In this document: positions 10,577 to 20,545 of the stretch, in pieces | How positions within the stretch are numbered: position 1 is the first letter of the stretch | Layout: every line of letters begins with the position of its first letter | NCBI GenBank assembly: GCA_036936605.1 | Contig: JAUPFV010000005.1 | Span: forward strand, 192,508,958-192,572,957 | Direction: 5' to 3' | DNA: 64,000 bases | Origin: Limnanthes douglasii subsp. nivea | Taxonomy: Eukaryota > Streptophyta > Magnoliopsida > Brassicales > Limnanthaceae | Program-made: the position numbers and the translations under genes | Notes under the pieces: generated by a model | Seen by the model: the letters and a program-made list of their open reading frames with translations, nothing else | What the model was told of the DNA's origin: nothing | Database searches by the model: none

Positions 10577-11069
10577 AGGTGTAGGGTTATTGGTGTTGTT
10601 TTGTGAAGAGATGTCATCTTCGAAGTCTTCCATAGCTATGAAAGTCTTCTTTTTTACAGAAAAACTACGAGAGAGATGAGCTTCTGGTTTAATCAGAGAA
10701 GTCACCTTGCGTGATATTCGAGGAGGACTAGAATTGGTAAGCGATGTAACTTCTTTTGGACTTCTTTGAGTATATGAGCTTGAAGTTTTTTTTATGATTC
10801 TTTTGAGAATGAGTAAACAAAGATACTGGAGAATAATTTCGAAGCGTTAGATGTTGACATTATGGGGTAGATGAACTTGAAAACAAAGGAGAGCTTATAT
10901 ATGGGTTGAAATTACCGTCAGACGTGGTTTGAGTAGATAATCGAGGAGAATTTCTTATCAATCCTACAGCTCTATATTCATCAGCCCTTTTGCTGATATA
11001 AAAATAATCGTAAGCACCGAAAACTGGTTTTTTGGTTTTTGGAGAAATTAGGGTTTGGGGTTTTTTCAT
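10574..11069 (-). pseudogene. Unrecognised antisense ORF beyond pol of element B
   Basis: On the minus strand an ATG at 11067-11069 starts KKPQTLISPKTKKPVFGAYD and runs 69 codons to a stop at 10860. After frame changes a second readable block, rich in Ser, Pro and basic residues (SPPRISRKVTSLIKPE), ends with an acidic tail (MEDFEDDISSQNTNNPTP) and a TGA at 10574-10576. It sits antisense to pol, as in the other Tat elements here, and is about 160 codons in total. I do not recognise a domain. It is preceded by a TATA box at 11259-11267 and a roughly 190-nt leader. It could be the accessory ORF of element B or an unrelated insertion. Confidence 0.45.
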
Positions 11070-11224
11070 ATACTAAGTTGAAGAACAATCTTTAAATTAG
11101 TTCATAAAGGTTGAAGATTGACTGGAAAGTATGAATTTCCCGGTGAAAGTAGCCAAGAGATTGGGTGTTCAGAGGAAGTTAGCTAAGGATTCACTGGGTT
11201 GGATGAGCTTTCTCTCACTATAAG

Positions 11225-11275
11225 GTGTTTGTAAAACACGAGCAATGAGTGAGAGAAGTATTTATAGAAGAAAAG
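11225..11275 (-). promoter_or_regulatory. TATA-type promoter upstream of antisense ORF B
   Basis: On the minus strand CTATAAATAC occurs at about 11258-11267, preceded by a CT-rich tract and followed by a TC-rich stretch (CTTCTCTCACTC) typical of plant initiation regions. The first ATG of a long frame is about 190 nt downstream at 11069. It could also be an LTR promoter of an unrecognised element. Confidence 0.4.
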
Positions 11276-11719
11276 GAAGAGAGAGAAGGGTCAGAGAAGT
11301 GGAAGAGGTGGTAAAAATGGCTGGGTAGAATGTCAAGTGGTTGCTTGTAGGAGATATAATGTGACACTTAAAAAACTGTCAGACCTAGTGGCATGCCTAG
11401 TTCCTAGTGATTCATCACACACTTTCCATACCATACCAAACATTTTTTAACGTTATAAGAAGGCCAGCTCATGTATCTACGTGTGAATATTCGAAGCGCT
11501 AACAAAGGGTTAGGCTGATTTTGAAGTGAATACGCGTACAAGTTTATTCGAGGATGTCAGGTTTCATGTTAACCAATTCTGAAGTGATTTACGTTTGAAT
11601 CAACATTTAAAAATGCATTTGTTTGAGCACAAGATATATTCGATGCAGATTGAACTTTGGCAAGGAGTATCTTCTGCCTATTACAATTTCTGATGATAAC
11701 TAGTTCTCATTTAGTGTCT

Positions 11720-12037
11720 TTCATAAAACCTAGGGGGCTACTAATAGAGATATAGAATATTAGAGGCTTAATTTTAATAAACTAAAGTCTCATATGACTA
11801 ATTCTATAGTTGAAAGATAGTTTTTAGACTATTTGTAAATATGGGGGACTGAAATGTAATTAACCCATTTGTGTAACCGATTATGTTACGCTAAGTCTGA
11901 ACACTTATAAATATTGGGTAAGGTTGTGAATAAAGGATACGAAACTTTCATTAGCTCAATCTTGTTTATCACTTTTTATTTCTCTCTCTATAATCAAACT
12001 CTCTCTTTCTCTTTTAAGGACCGGATTTACACTTATC
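11720..12037 (+). promoter_or_regulatory. LTR-like promoter region between elements B and C
   Basis: A purine-rich tract (ACCTAGGGGGC, about 11729-11739) could be a polypurine tract. About 170 nt later comes a TATA box (TTATAAATA, 11905-11913), then an AATAAA signal at 11929-11934 and a long CT-rich leader ending just before the ATG at 12038. This could be the 3' LTR of element B, the promoter of antisense ORF C, or both. No partner LTR was found, so neither boundary is firm. Confidence 0.4.
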
Positions 12038-13790
12038 ATGAATAATTCGATCGATATTAGGTTGGAGCTTCTCGTGAGACGAGTTTGGAAAAATGGAGAT
12101 GAGGTGCCCGTAGTTGAGGGTGCTAAAAAGAGGGTTTCCAGAGTTGTTGATCCCGTGTGGCCCAAATTAAAAAAGAAGAAAATGATGGTCTGAATGGTCA
12201 GAAATACATGTCTGTCAGATACCACGTTAACTTTGATTATGTCCTATAAAAAAGATTCAAGTGATTGTATGATAGTGTCCATTTCTCCTACTAACCCTTA
12301 TGACGTTAATAGGAAGAAAATAGTATTGAAGAAGAACAAAGTTCTTATCAGAGGGTTGTGAAGGGATGATCGTCAACCACATACTGCTAAGGAGAAACTA
12401 GATTTGCTTGTCAGTTTGACCCCCTAGTTGTGCATGAAAACAAATCATTGGGAAAGGGTTGTACATGTGTCGGCGTAAATGATGCTGTTGGGATTGGTGA
12501 TTGTACCCCTCCTTCTATTACCACCAATCGAAGATGTGTTGTTACTAAGGATCTCATGGTTAGGGATTCGAGTACTGAGAATTTGGCTCTTAACTCTGTT
12601 GGTGTTATAGGTAATGGTGGTAAGAGAGGATATGCTTCCAGAGGGGTGACCATTGCAAAGAATGTGGTTGTGGGGCCTCAATTGGTCCCCTCATCTATAG
12701 AGCAACCATCAATGTCTGGATTTGGCAAATACCTTGTCTTGGTTAGCATGTCGAAATCTGTTCTTCTTATGTATCATCAATTACAGAAATGCCTTATGTA
12801 TAATCAATTACAGAAATGCCTGGAGTTGACCTACTATAACAACATGTCTATGGCAGACATTCTTCAACACCAATAAGAGTTGGCAGTGAAGGTAAGCTTA
12901 TATATAGATGTTCGTTTAATTGATAATTTTGGAGTATGACTGTTATGCTTATCTTCTTACTTTGATGTGTTTGTTCTTGCAGAGTCATAACAATTCAATG
13001 ATGTTGGCCTATCATAAGATGACCCCTGCTGACACCAAGGCTATGGAGGATTTCAAACCCGAGCCTTAGTATTTTCCTATGGTAAATCCTTCGACGTGGA
13101 ATTTAGCGATACAAGCGGTTATACACAACATCCAAACTGCGCTACGGTAACCTTATGAAGTAGAAGTCAGAAGTGGATGAGGTGTTGGCTGCACTTAGTA
13201 CCGAGAGGGGTTCTTTAAAGGCACGAGATTCGGAGCTGACTGGAGAAAATGGTATTCTAACGGAGCGATCCACCAAGATGATTGAACATAACTTTAGGTT
13301 GCTAAAAAAGGTTGAGAAGTCTACCATATAATCTTGGGGCCTTCGATTGAAAATCACTACTATTAAGTTGAAGTTTATTCAATTTACGGCATAAATGAAT
13401 GAGGCTAAAAAGAAATGGGTTAATCGTGTTGTAAAATTGTATCCCGATGAAGAAAAAGATACAATGGGAGTTGGTCAAAATTTTCTAGAGAAGGTTCAGA
13501 AGGATGCAATTGTTGAGGTATAGAAAATGAGCCATGACTTAGAATTAGGAAAACTTAAAGAGTTAGCACCTAAAGACGAGCGGCCATGGGAAATGGATAA
13601 TAAGGAGGATGATAAGGTTATTTAAAAAAGCGTTAATGTTAGTGAGGGGTGGATGGTGCGGCTAAGGAGCCAGCCGATAAATATAGTGCTTTGGTGGATG
13701 TAAAAGGGGTCAAAGGTAAAATTTTGGAGGAGAGCTGAGAAGTCAAGGAGAGTAGGGATGATGTTTGTGCTAAAGACGGATGTTTAGAAT
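12038..13790 (+). pseudogene. Antisense accessory ORF of element C, coiled-coil type, with a spliceosomal intron
   Basis: Starts at ATG 12038 (MNNSIDIRLELLVRRVWKNG) and reads 51 codons to TGA at 12191, including a basic stretch WPKLKKKK. Further readable blocks lie at 12194-12420, 12430-12876, and 13150-13320, the last with the coiled-coil-like run VDEVLAALSTERGSLKARDSE. The C-terminal block at 13390-13620 (NEAKKKWVNRVVKLYPDEEKD, later LEKVQKDAIVEV) resembles the end of ORF A in composition and position. A GT-AG intron is recognisable at 12892-12982. Stops and frameshifts make this a pseudogene. It lies antisense to pol beyond the integrase of element C, the usual place for Tat extra ORFs. 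Function unknown. Confidence 0.55.
12892..12982 (+). other. Probable spliceosomal intron in antisense ORF C
   Basis: The donor AAG|GTAAGC at 12892 is near-consensus. The acceptor TTTGTTCTTGCAG ending at 12982 has a good pyrimidine tract. The 91-bp interval is T-rich (including TTTAATTGATAATTTTGG), typical of a short plant intron, while both flanks have coding character. It is on the antisense ORF strand, so it would be spliced only from an antisense transcript. Confidence 0.6.
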
Positions 13791-14449
13791 AGTTGTATAT
13801 ATTTTGTCTCTACTTTTAATTAATACATACTGTTTTTGCTACATGAACAATAAATTATTATTTTTTGGGCCTAAAGTCTTTTGAACAAGTAACATTTTAT
13901 AGTTGTGTTGTATATAATGTTATTTATTTTTTTAACGTCGTACGTGTGTTGAAATATTAACGTCTCTGTAGTTGAAGGAGATAGGGGTCTTTGTTATTTA
14001 GTTAAGCACCGTTGACTTGTGTATAGCCACATAGGCTTAGCGTATTAGCTAGTTCGCATATTAGGCTTGATAAGCTGAGGCTTAGTATGGCCTATAATAT
14101 GGTCTTAAATACTTGATAATTATGCACGTTCCCTTAATTGAGCGTTATCGCTCAGGCTCAGTATGGCCCCTGACGTAGCCTTATAGGCTTGGTTTGTAAA
14201 GCCATTTTGCTTTTATTGAATGTTCAATTCAGAACTCACTGCAGTCTATTGCGCAGTCGTATCAGTGTGGCTTATTATTACCCGTTCGCGTTTATATTTT
14301 TAGTCGACCCCCTCCATTTCGCATGCTATAGTTGATATGTTGCCGATGGAGGCATGAATTTAATTTATTTTTAATTAAGTTTTATTACTATTATTTAAGC
14401 GTAACAGTTAACAAAGAAACATTTGGCAAATGGAAATTTCATTCAGTTC
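13791..14449. other. Non-coding stretch between antisense ORF C and pol of element C
   Basis: No gene recognised. It contains a small imperfect repeat (AGGCTTAGTATGGCC near 14081 and AGGCTCAGTATGGCC near 14153) and T-rich runs. Its place between two converging reading frames suggests untranslated sequence of the retroelement. Confidence 0.5.
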
Positions 14450-14518
14450 TTGGCTTACAATATGCCTTATTAAAAATCCTTAACGCCACCAAACACGGAA
14501 AAAGAGTGCACAACCGCT
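14450..14518. other. Conserved non-coding block after pol of element C
   Basis: Contains CTTATTAAAAATCCTTAACGC, CACCAAAC and GGAAAAAGAGTGCAC in the same order and spacing as the blocks at 1735-1834 and 63203-63308. It directly abuts the pol stop at 14519-14521. The flanking LTR and coding sequences of C are much more diverged from A and F than this block is. Confidence 0.5.
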
Positions 14519-15600
14519 CTAGATAACGTGGTGATAAATTTTAAAATGATTAATGTTCCAAGGATGCTTTAATGCATTATCAGCTATGTCTTCCAATTTG
14601 TACGCCTCGTGGTGTCCTTCAGAAATTACTTTGTATGGACCATCCTAGTTGCGGGCGAGCTTGCCCGTATATTTTCATCTTTAGCTTTGTGGAAGATTTT
14701 GTTCAAGATCAAGTCTTTCACTTCGAAGATTTAAAGGTTTAATTTAGAATTAAAGCTGGTTCTCATCAAACGTTTGTAGTGTTCTGAGCGAACCCTTGTC
14801 TGGTTTCTTCTTTCCTCGATCAGGTCGACATAAATTATCGATCATCCTCATTAGGTCCCCTGACTAGTTTGCTATGTGATATCTTGGAATTATAATCTTC
14901 ATTGGTACTATGACCCCCATCTCATATACTAAAGAGAAGGGTGTATCTCCTGTGGTCGACCGGGGTGTAGTTATGTACACCAATACCACCTCAGCTAGTT
15001 TGTCTGGCCATTTTCCTTTAGAGTTTTCTAATATTTATTTTTCATCCCCGCTAAGATTATTTGATTCGTGACCTTGACTTTTCCATTATCCCGCGGGTGG
15101 TACGGTGTTGAGAAATATTGACTTATTCTATGTCGCTGACAGAAGATTGTTACAATCACATTTTGAAATTGTAGCCCATTTTTTTTGTCATGAGGATTCG
15201 TGGGATTCCAAATTTGGAAAGGATTTAATGCTGCATAAAGTCACATCTCTCATGGGTTCTTGTTCTGGACAAAGCCTTAGCCCCGGCCCACTTTTTGAAA
15301 TAGTCCATCGCCACTATTAAGTATTGTCATTTTCCTGTGGACATAGGAAGGGGTCCATCTAAGTCTACCCCCATTTTTGAACGGGCATTGTGTGGGGATG
15401 ACGCTCATTGGTTCACTTGGTATATGACACGTGTTAGCGAACTGCTGGCAGGGGTGATAAATTTTTATGGGAGACTTCAAGTCGACTGCCAACTTGGCAA
15501 ATAGAATCTTGCCAGCTGGAAGCGTCTAATCATACTTTTGTACCCATAATGTGCGCCAGTTTCTCCTTTATGCATGTCAGTTTCTTTTATGTTGATGCAA
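14519..15600 (-). pseudogene. Integrase of element C
   Basis: The C-terminal region shows RSEHYKRLMRTSFNSKLN (about 14740-14790), matching the LRTTHYQGLMRSRF motif of element A. The core includes a VVDRGVVMYT-like segment near 14960. Upstream (15277-15492) the zinc-binding end reads CQQFANTCHIPSEPMS followed by PLGIDLDGPLP-type sequence in shifted frames. There are many stops. I could place the block by homology to A, but the catalytic triad is not clearly readable. Confidence 0.65.
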
Positions 15601-15789
15601 CGCAATAGTGGTAAAATAGCATTTTTCTTATACACAACAGTATTTATGAGTGTTTACTTATACGCACGAACCTATAGAGACCCCACCTCTGCTTTATCAT
15701 AGGGGAGGGTTTGGTTCTAGAGCTAGGCAATGCATTAATCCCTTCCGTCATCTGTTGTTGTAACTGTATGTATCTTGTGAACCGTTGCG

Positions 15790-16340
15790 CTTTATGCCAT
15801 TATCGGGCTATCTTGGGTAATGATCATGGGGTTTTCACAGTTGGTAGCCATTTTGGCGAATGAATCTGCAATTGAGTTATCACGGAGAGGTATTTTCTCG
15901 TACTCGAGATGGTACAAATTTTCTTTCACATTTCCGTATGTCCTAGAGGTACCCTTGTGTACTTTCTTGTTCAACCTTGAAATACTTCTTAGACTGATCA
16001 ATGACTAACTGCGAATCCGATCAAACGGGTAAGTTTTTACTCCACATATATGGGCTAACCTCAGACCCCCTTAAGACAGCTTCATTTTCAGTTGCGTTGT
16101 TTGTTACTTTGAATTTAAACCTAATTTATTGTCGTATTTTTTCTTTGTATGGGATTTTAAAATGATTCATGCACCCTTTCCCCTAGTAGTCTTTGAGGCC
16201 CCATCGGCCTCAGCTATCCATTGAGGGTTATTCTCCTCTTTTGTTTGAATTGTACTATCGTCTTGACCTCTACACCATACGAATTTATTGATAAATTCAG
16301 CCATCACCTGTATTTTTATCGTTGTACATGCCTTGTACTT
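15790..16340 (-). pseudogene. Second RNase H of element C
   Basis: The end of the domain is readable at 15792-16001 (HLEYEKIPLRDNSIADSFAKMAT), which matches the ERIPR-x-x-N-x-x-AD-LAKLA signature of the archaeal-like RNase H of Tat elements. The conserved Asp in IADSFAK is kept, unlike in element A. The N-terminal half (16010-16340) is badly damaged. Position between RNase H and integrase is as expected. Confidence 0.6.
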
Positions 16341-16379
16341 TATTTAATATGCTCCTAGCTCAACTAGATACCTTGTCAG

Positions 16380-17640
16380 TCATCCAGAGATATCAGGTTG
16401 CTAGAGTACACTACTAAGCATAAATGATGTACGCAAAATAATAATATGACTTTAGAAATACGGGCACACTTTCCTAGCTGCTACTACTAGACTGAGCGCT
16501 ATCTTTTCCAGGTTGAGGTATCTGGTTTCGAAATCTACCAGGCCTTTTTGCTAAAGCAGTAGACCAGTTTTTATGCATTTTTTGTCTCCCATACCAGTAC
16601 ACCGTTGACTATGTAGCTTGAAACAAACAAATAGTGGTAGACACGTTCCCCGGGGTCTGGTGTTGATAACACTTTTGGCGACGTAAAATACTATTTAAGT
16701 GCTCGGAATACCACATTGCATTCCTCTGTCCGGATAATTTATTTGCCCCCCTTTAATATCTTAAATAAGGGTTGGCTTTTGTCTAACACTTTTGAGATGA
16801 AACGAGAAAAGAAACCAAGATGTTCATCTAACAGTTGAACTTTCTTAATGTTTTTATTGAAGTTCCATTGTCAATATTGTTTTTAGTTAACCAGGGTCAT
16901 CTTCAATCCTTTTTTTACTGACAATGAAGCCCAAGAATTTTCCACTGCGAACAACGAAAGAACAATTTATAAGTTTAAGTTTAATGTTTTACCTGCGTAA
17001 GGTCATGAAGATTCTTTTTAGTACTTCCAATTATCGTTCTTCGGAGTCTCTTTTGACGATTATATCATCGATGTAAGCCTCTGTGTTCTGAAATGAGCTG
17101 GTTTTTGAATACTTGGTTAACTAATCTCTAGTATGTTAAACCCGCATTTTTTAACATGAACAACATGATTGTTTATCAGTAGAGACCATGTTCAGTTTTG
17201 AAAGTAGTGTGTTCCTCATCCGCAGGGTTCATTAGTATTTGGTTATACAAAGAATAAGCATCCATGAATGAGATAGAATCTTTTCCTGATGCATCATCGA
17301 CTAAATGGTTTATTTTTTGGAGAGGGAACTCGTCTTTAGGGCATGCTCGGTTGAGGTTGGTGAAATCAATACATATACATCATTATCAGTCTTCCTTTCA
17401 ACAAGAACAGACTTCGCTATCCGCGTCGAGTACTAGGTCTTCCGAATGTGCCCGAGCTTGATTAGCTAGTCTACTTCTTGGAACATTTCCTTTGATTGTT
17501 GAGAAATTATTTCGCTTCTGTCGAGCTGGTCGAACTCTTTTTTCCATGGCCAACGAATGAAACGACTCCAGGATCGACCCTGGTAACCTTTTCGGCACTC
17601 CATACAAATATGTCTTTGTTTCCCTGCAGCAGTGCTGCCA
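16380..17640 (-). pseudogene. Reverse transcriptase and RNase H of element C
   Basis: The minus strand encodes AYIDDI at 17062-17078 (RT palm; YIDD codons 17064-17075). Upstream (17507-17640) LNHLFKGKLAALLQGNKDIFVWSAEKVTRVDPGVVSF is the leader that precedes gypsy RT. Downstream, thumb and RNase H are readable only as short pieces in three frames between 16380 and 16920. The copy is inactive. Confidence 0.7.
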
Positions 17641-17840
17641 ATTTTCCTTTAAATAGATGGTTGAGTTTATAATCTACACAAAAGACTTGCCTTCTTCCAA
17701 TGGGATACAACTTTCTTCTCATACCCCTCAAATCATCATCATTAAATCTGAGGTAAGCGACCGGCTCCCGGTAAATATGATATGATGAGTTGCCCACCAT
17801 ATGAATATCTAGATCCTTCTTATGTCTTTTTCAAGCCGTG
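17507..17840 (-). pseudogene. Pro-RT linker of element C with protease apparently deleted
   Basis: The frame 17507-17800 begins SSYHIYREPVAYLRFNDDDLRGMRRKLYPIGRRQVF. In gypsy elements the FNDDDL-type motif stands just before the protease, but here it is followed after about 30 residues by the RT leader (LAALLQGNKDIFVW). No D-T/S-G triad is seen anywhere nearby. The simplest reading is an internal deletion that removed the protease core. Frameshift decay that hides the motif is the alternative. Confidence 0.5.
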
Positions 17841-17843
17841 GCA

Positions 17844-19450
17844 TCAGCCCATAACATGGTATCTTCCTCGAAAGTTGTGGATCAACATTGTTGTTTCTAT
17901 TTTGAATCCTTCGATTTGTCGGAGGCCTCGTCTATAGGGCCACTTAATTCTCTGTCCCCACTCACCATGCTCTCTCTCTATTTCACAAATTGGACGAGTT
18001 TTCCATTGTCGATCAACCAATGTACCTCCTCTTTTAATTGTATTCACTCGTTAGTGGGGTGACGATGGTCATTATAGTATGCACATAAGTAACGAGGGGA
18101 CCTCTTGTAATTGGTTGTGAACATACTCCATGGAGTGAGTTACTTGGCCCTTATTTTAGATTTTTCATATATAGTGGCTATGTTTTCTGTGAGAGGCATG
18201 AATTTCATGGCAGGGTTATCAAAATAGGAACGTCGCAGTATACTTACTTGAGTTCTAGAACAATCTGTGCATGATATCTCCTCGTAGCACCTCTTGTCAC
18301 CGCTCAGAGCCCTGAGTTCATAGGCTTTTTGCTGGAATATAGGGTATAGGATCCCCTTTCTTTAAGTCATCTACTCGGATAAACTGCTCTGATCTAGCTA
18401 TGACGTCTCTCATTTTCTTGACATGAAATTGGATGAGGTCTATGAAAATAGGACCTTAGCGATCTAATACCCTCTTGAAAGTAGCTACAGCCACCGGCTC
18501 TTCGCAGGTTGACGAGAATTCATTTCTTGGACAAACTAATGAACATAGCTTTTCATAGTCTCTCCCTTCCGTTGGTACATATCCATGATAGAGTCGCTCT
18601 CTTGCATATGCTCCTTGTTTCAAACAAAATAGTTTCTAAAGGTGACCCAGAGTCCTTCAAACTATCTGATCGAACCTTTTTTTAAGGTTGTTAAACCAGT
18701 CGAGAATGTTCCCTTTGAACATCATAGAAAAAACTCTGTATAGTAAGACATCGTTTGGGTTAAAGCCCATCATCATATCTGTGAATTGCTATAGTTGGTG
18801 CTTGAGGTCTTCTAATTCATCATATGAGTCCATCTTGTGAGGATCAAATTTGTTAGGGAGATTTCCCGTTAGGATCCCTTCGCAAACGGGGACACATACA
18901 AAACTTAAGCCGTCATAGTTGGCCTTACATGGTTATATGCCACCACTTTGAGCCCCTTGCCTCCACTTGTAATTTGATGCCCTCTTTCTCTTTTGCTTCT
19001 TGCTCTTGCTCTCATCAGTGCGTTCTCTTCTATGGGTGTTGCTCTTTAGTCTTTTGAGTAGCCTCAAACTTGCTAGCCTCTGGGAGAGTATTTTGTTTGA
19101 CCAGGTCCTCCGATAGAAACATTTTTTTAAATGCTAAAGGGTTTCAGTGATTTTTTCGGGGCGCTGTTTGGATTTCTTGTCCTTTTCCTACTGTCGTTGG
19201 ACGACTTTAAGTTGCTCCCTCTTGATCTCTTCTATATGATATTCAAAAATTTGCACATTAGAATGAGTGGACGATATATCTAGGTTAAAAGGATTATCCT
19301 CGTGGGATGCTCCACCAATAGTGTCTTCAGCGTTTATCTGAGATTGATTGTTGTAGATTGCCTCATGGTCTACCGGGTTGGCTCCCAAATCTCCAGTGCC
19401 ACTTGGTAAATTTTCAAGGATCCTCCAAACATCAGCCTTGTTTTCTTGTT
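17844..19450 (-). pseudogene. Gag of element C
   Basis: The N-terminus is near 19388 (GANPVDHEAIYNNQSQINAED, then an IKREQLKVVQRQ helix). Core gag-like pieces at 18690-18850 include MDSYDELEDLKHQL and MMMGFNPNDVLLYRVFSMMFKG followed by WFNNLKKRFDQ, the usual gypsy gag pattern. The C-terminal part near 17844-18250 is basic (GQRIKWPYRRGLRQIEGF). The frame is interrupted at many points. Confidence 0.65.
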
Positions 19451-19544
19451 TACCCTTCCCGTGTAAGGCTCCTGGGATCTCTATTTTGATTCATGTTCTA
19501 GTTAACACCATCAGAGGTTTTTGACAAAGAAGTGTTTAACTCGT

Positions 19545-20126
19545 TTCCCACAGGCGTTGCTAAATTCTGGTGAGGGATTTGTAATTATGGTAGATAACTA
19601 TATTGTAAAGAAGATTCAATGTGATTTTTCTCTATTAATTCGAATCAAATCATCTTACATTTGTTTAGGGTTCCAATCCCTCTATATATTACAAGTGTCT
19701 TACGCATTATCTCATTATCTTTTTTAATGATTACCATTCCTAGTTGTATCCGACATGGGTGAGTGTTATGCCATCACGTTCTTCGTATTAGCCTGACGTG
19801 CTATTAGTTTGCTCGTCCGTTTAATAGTCTTCTTTCGATAGCTACCCTCAATCGACAATCGATCGTGTATACTTTCGTGGTATAAGTTGGACTTTCCATA
19901 AACGATAATAGTAATTGTTCTTTAATTGAGCTTACTTTGTTTTTGTTGATAAACGTAATCCATTCTAAATAATATGCATCGTCACTTTTGTCGATTCTTT
20001 TTGTTTCTAATAACATTTGTTCACCTCAAATCCTAAAATTTGAAATTTGTTTTTAAAAATTTTATGTTTAAAATAATCTCTAATCGTTTAAAAAATAATT
20101 TGGCGTGGTTTCTGTGAATATTTTTT
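19545..20126 (-). repeat. 5' LTR and primer-binding site of element C
   Basis: On the minus strand a TATA-like box (AATATATAGAGG, about 19679-19690) is followed about 110 nt later by an LTR end CTCACCA at 19568 and the PBS-like GCAACGCCTGTGGGAAACG. The gag start lies about 180 nt beyond. This mirrors element A. The distal LTR end is not found because copia element D is inserted or abuts at 20127; sequence right of 24969 may contain the remainder. Confidence 0.5.
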
Positions 20127-20131
20127 ATATT

Positions 20132-20489
20132 TGTTGTGAATGAGTCAATAGTACCTTAACAGTGTACCGTGCCTGGCGGTACAGTTTTGTATCATTGACA
20201 GTAAGCTGTAATACAATTGATGGTTTTCTTATTAGTGTATATGTTCCCATTAGGCTCATTGTCTCCGTAAGTCTATTTATTTCATATAAATAGACTACTA
20301 AAACTACACAAAACACAATCAGAAATCTGTAACCCTTTTCTATCAGAGTGAAACTATTTTCTCTGGTGACGCCCGTGGACGTAGACAATTGTCGAACCAC
20401 GTTAAATCTTGTGTTCATTTCAGTCTGTCTTTCGCATATGTTGTGTGCTTGCGGAATTTTGTGATAAATTGCATAGTAATTTAATAATA
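20132..20489 (+). repeat. 5' LTR of copia element D
   Basis: 358 bp, TGTTGTG to AATAATA; the terminal CA has mutated to TA. It contains a TATA box in a perfect 10-bp inverted repeat (GTCTATTTAT at 20271-20280, ATAAATAGAC at 20286-20295). It has about 30 extra bases after the TATA region compared with the 3' LTR, plus scattered substitutions, so the insertion is not very recent. Confidence 0.9.
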
Positions 20490-20493
20490 AAAT

Positions 20494-20505
20494 AGGTATC
20501 ATAGC
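20494..20505 (+). other. Primer-binding site of element D
   Basis: AGGTATCATAGC resembles the initiator-methionine tRNA complement used by most plant copia elements, with two differences. It starts four bases after the LTR. Confidence 0.75.
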
Positions 20506-20545
20506 CATGTGGTGAAATTAGGGTTTTTGCAAATAGAGCTTCATA

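Larger units (their letters stand above)
7809..12030 (+). mobile_element. Tat-like Ty3/gypsy retrotransposon B, integrase-less remnant
   Basis: Plus-strand order is gag C-terminus (7880-8180), protease (about 8680-8960), reverse transcriptase (9217-10288) and RNase H to 10576. Integrase is missing and the sequence passes straight into a minus-strand ORF. Protein motifs resemble element A but are clearly diverged. The 5' part (LTR and gag N-terminus) is absent, apparently replaced by element A. A possible LTR or promoter with TATA box sits at about 11736-12030. The right boundary is uncertain because element C's antisense ORF starts immediately after. Confidence 0.75.
12039..20126 (-). mobile_element. 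Tat-like Ty3/gypsy retrotransposon C (decayed)
   Basis: Read on the minus strand from about 19568 to 14519: LTR end and PBS-like sequence, gag, RT (YIDD at 17064-17075), RNase H, a second RNase H, and integrase ending with a TAG at 14519-14521. The antisense ORF at 12038-13790 completes a Tat-type layout. The element is more degenerate than A and only distantly similar to it. Its 5' LTR appears to be interrupted or bordered by copia element D, whose left target duplication starts at 20127. No 3' LTR was identified. Confidence 0.75.
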
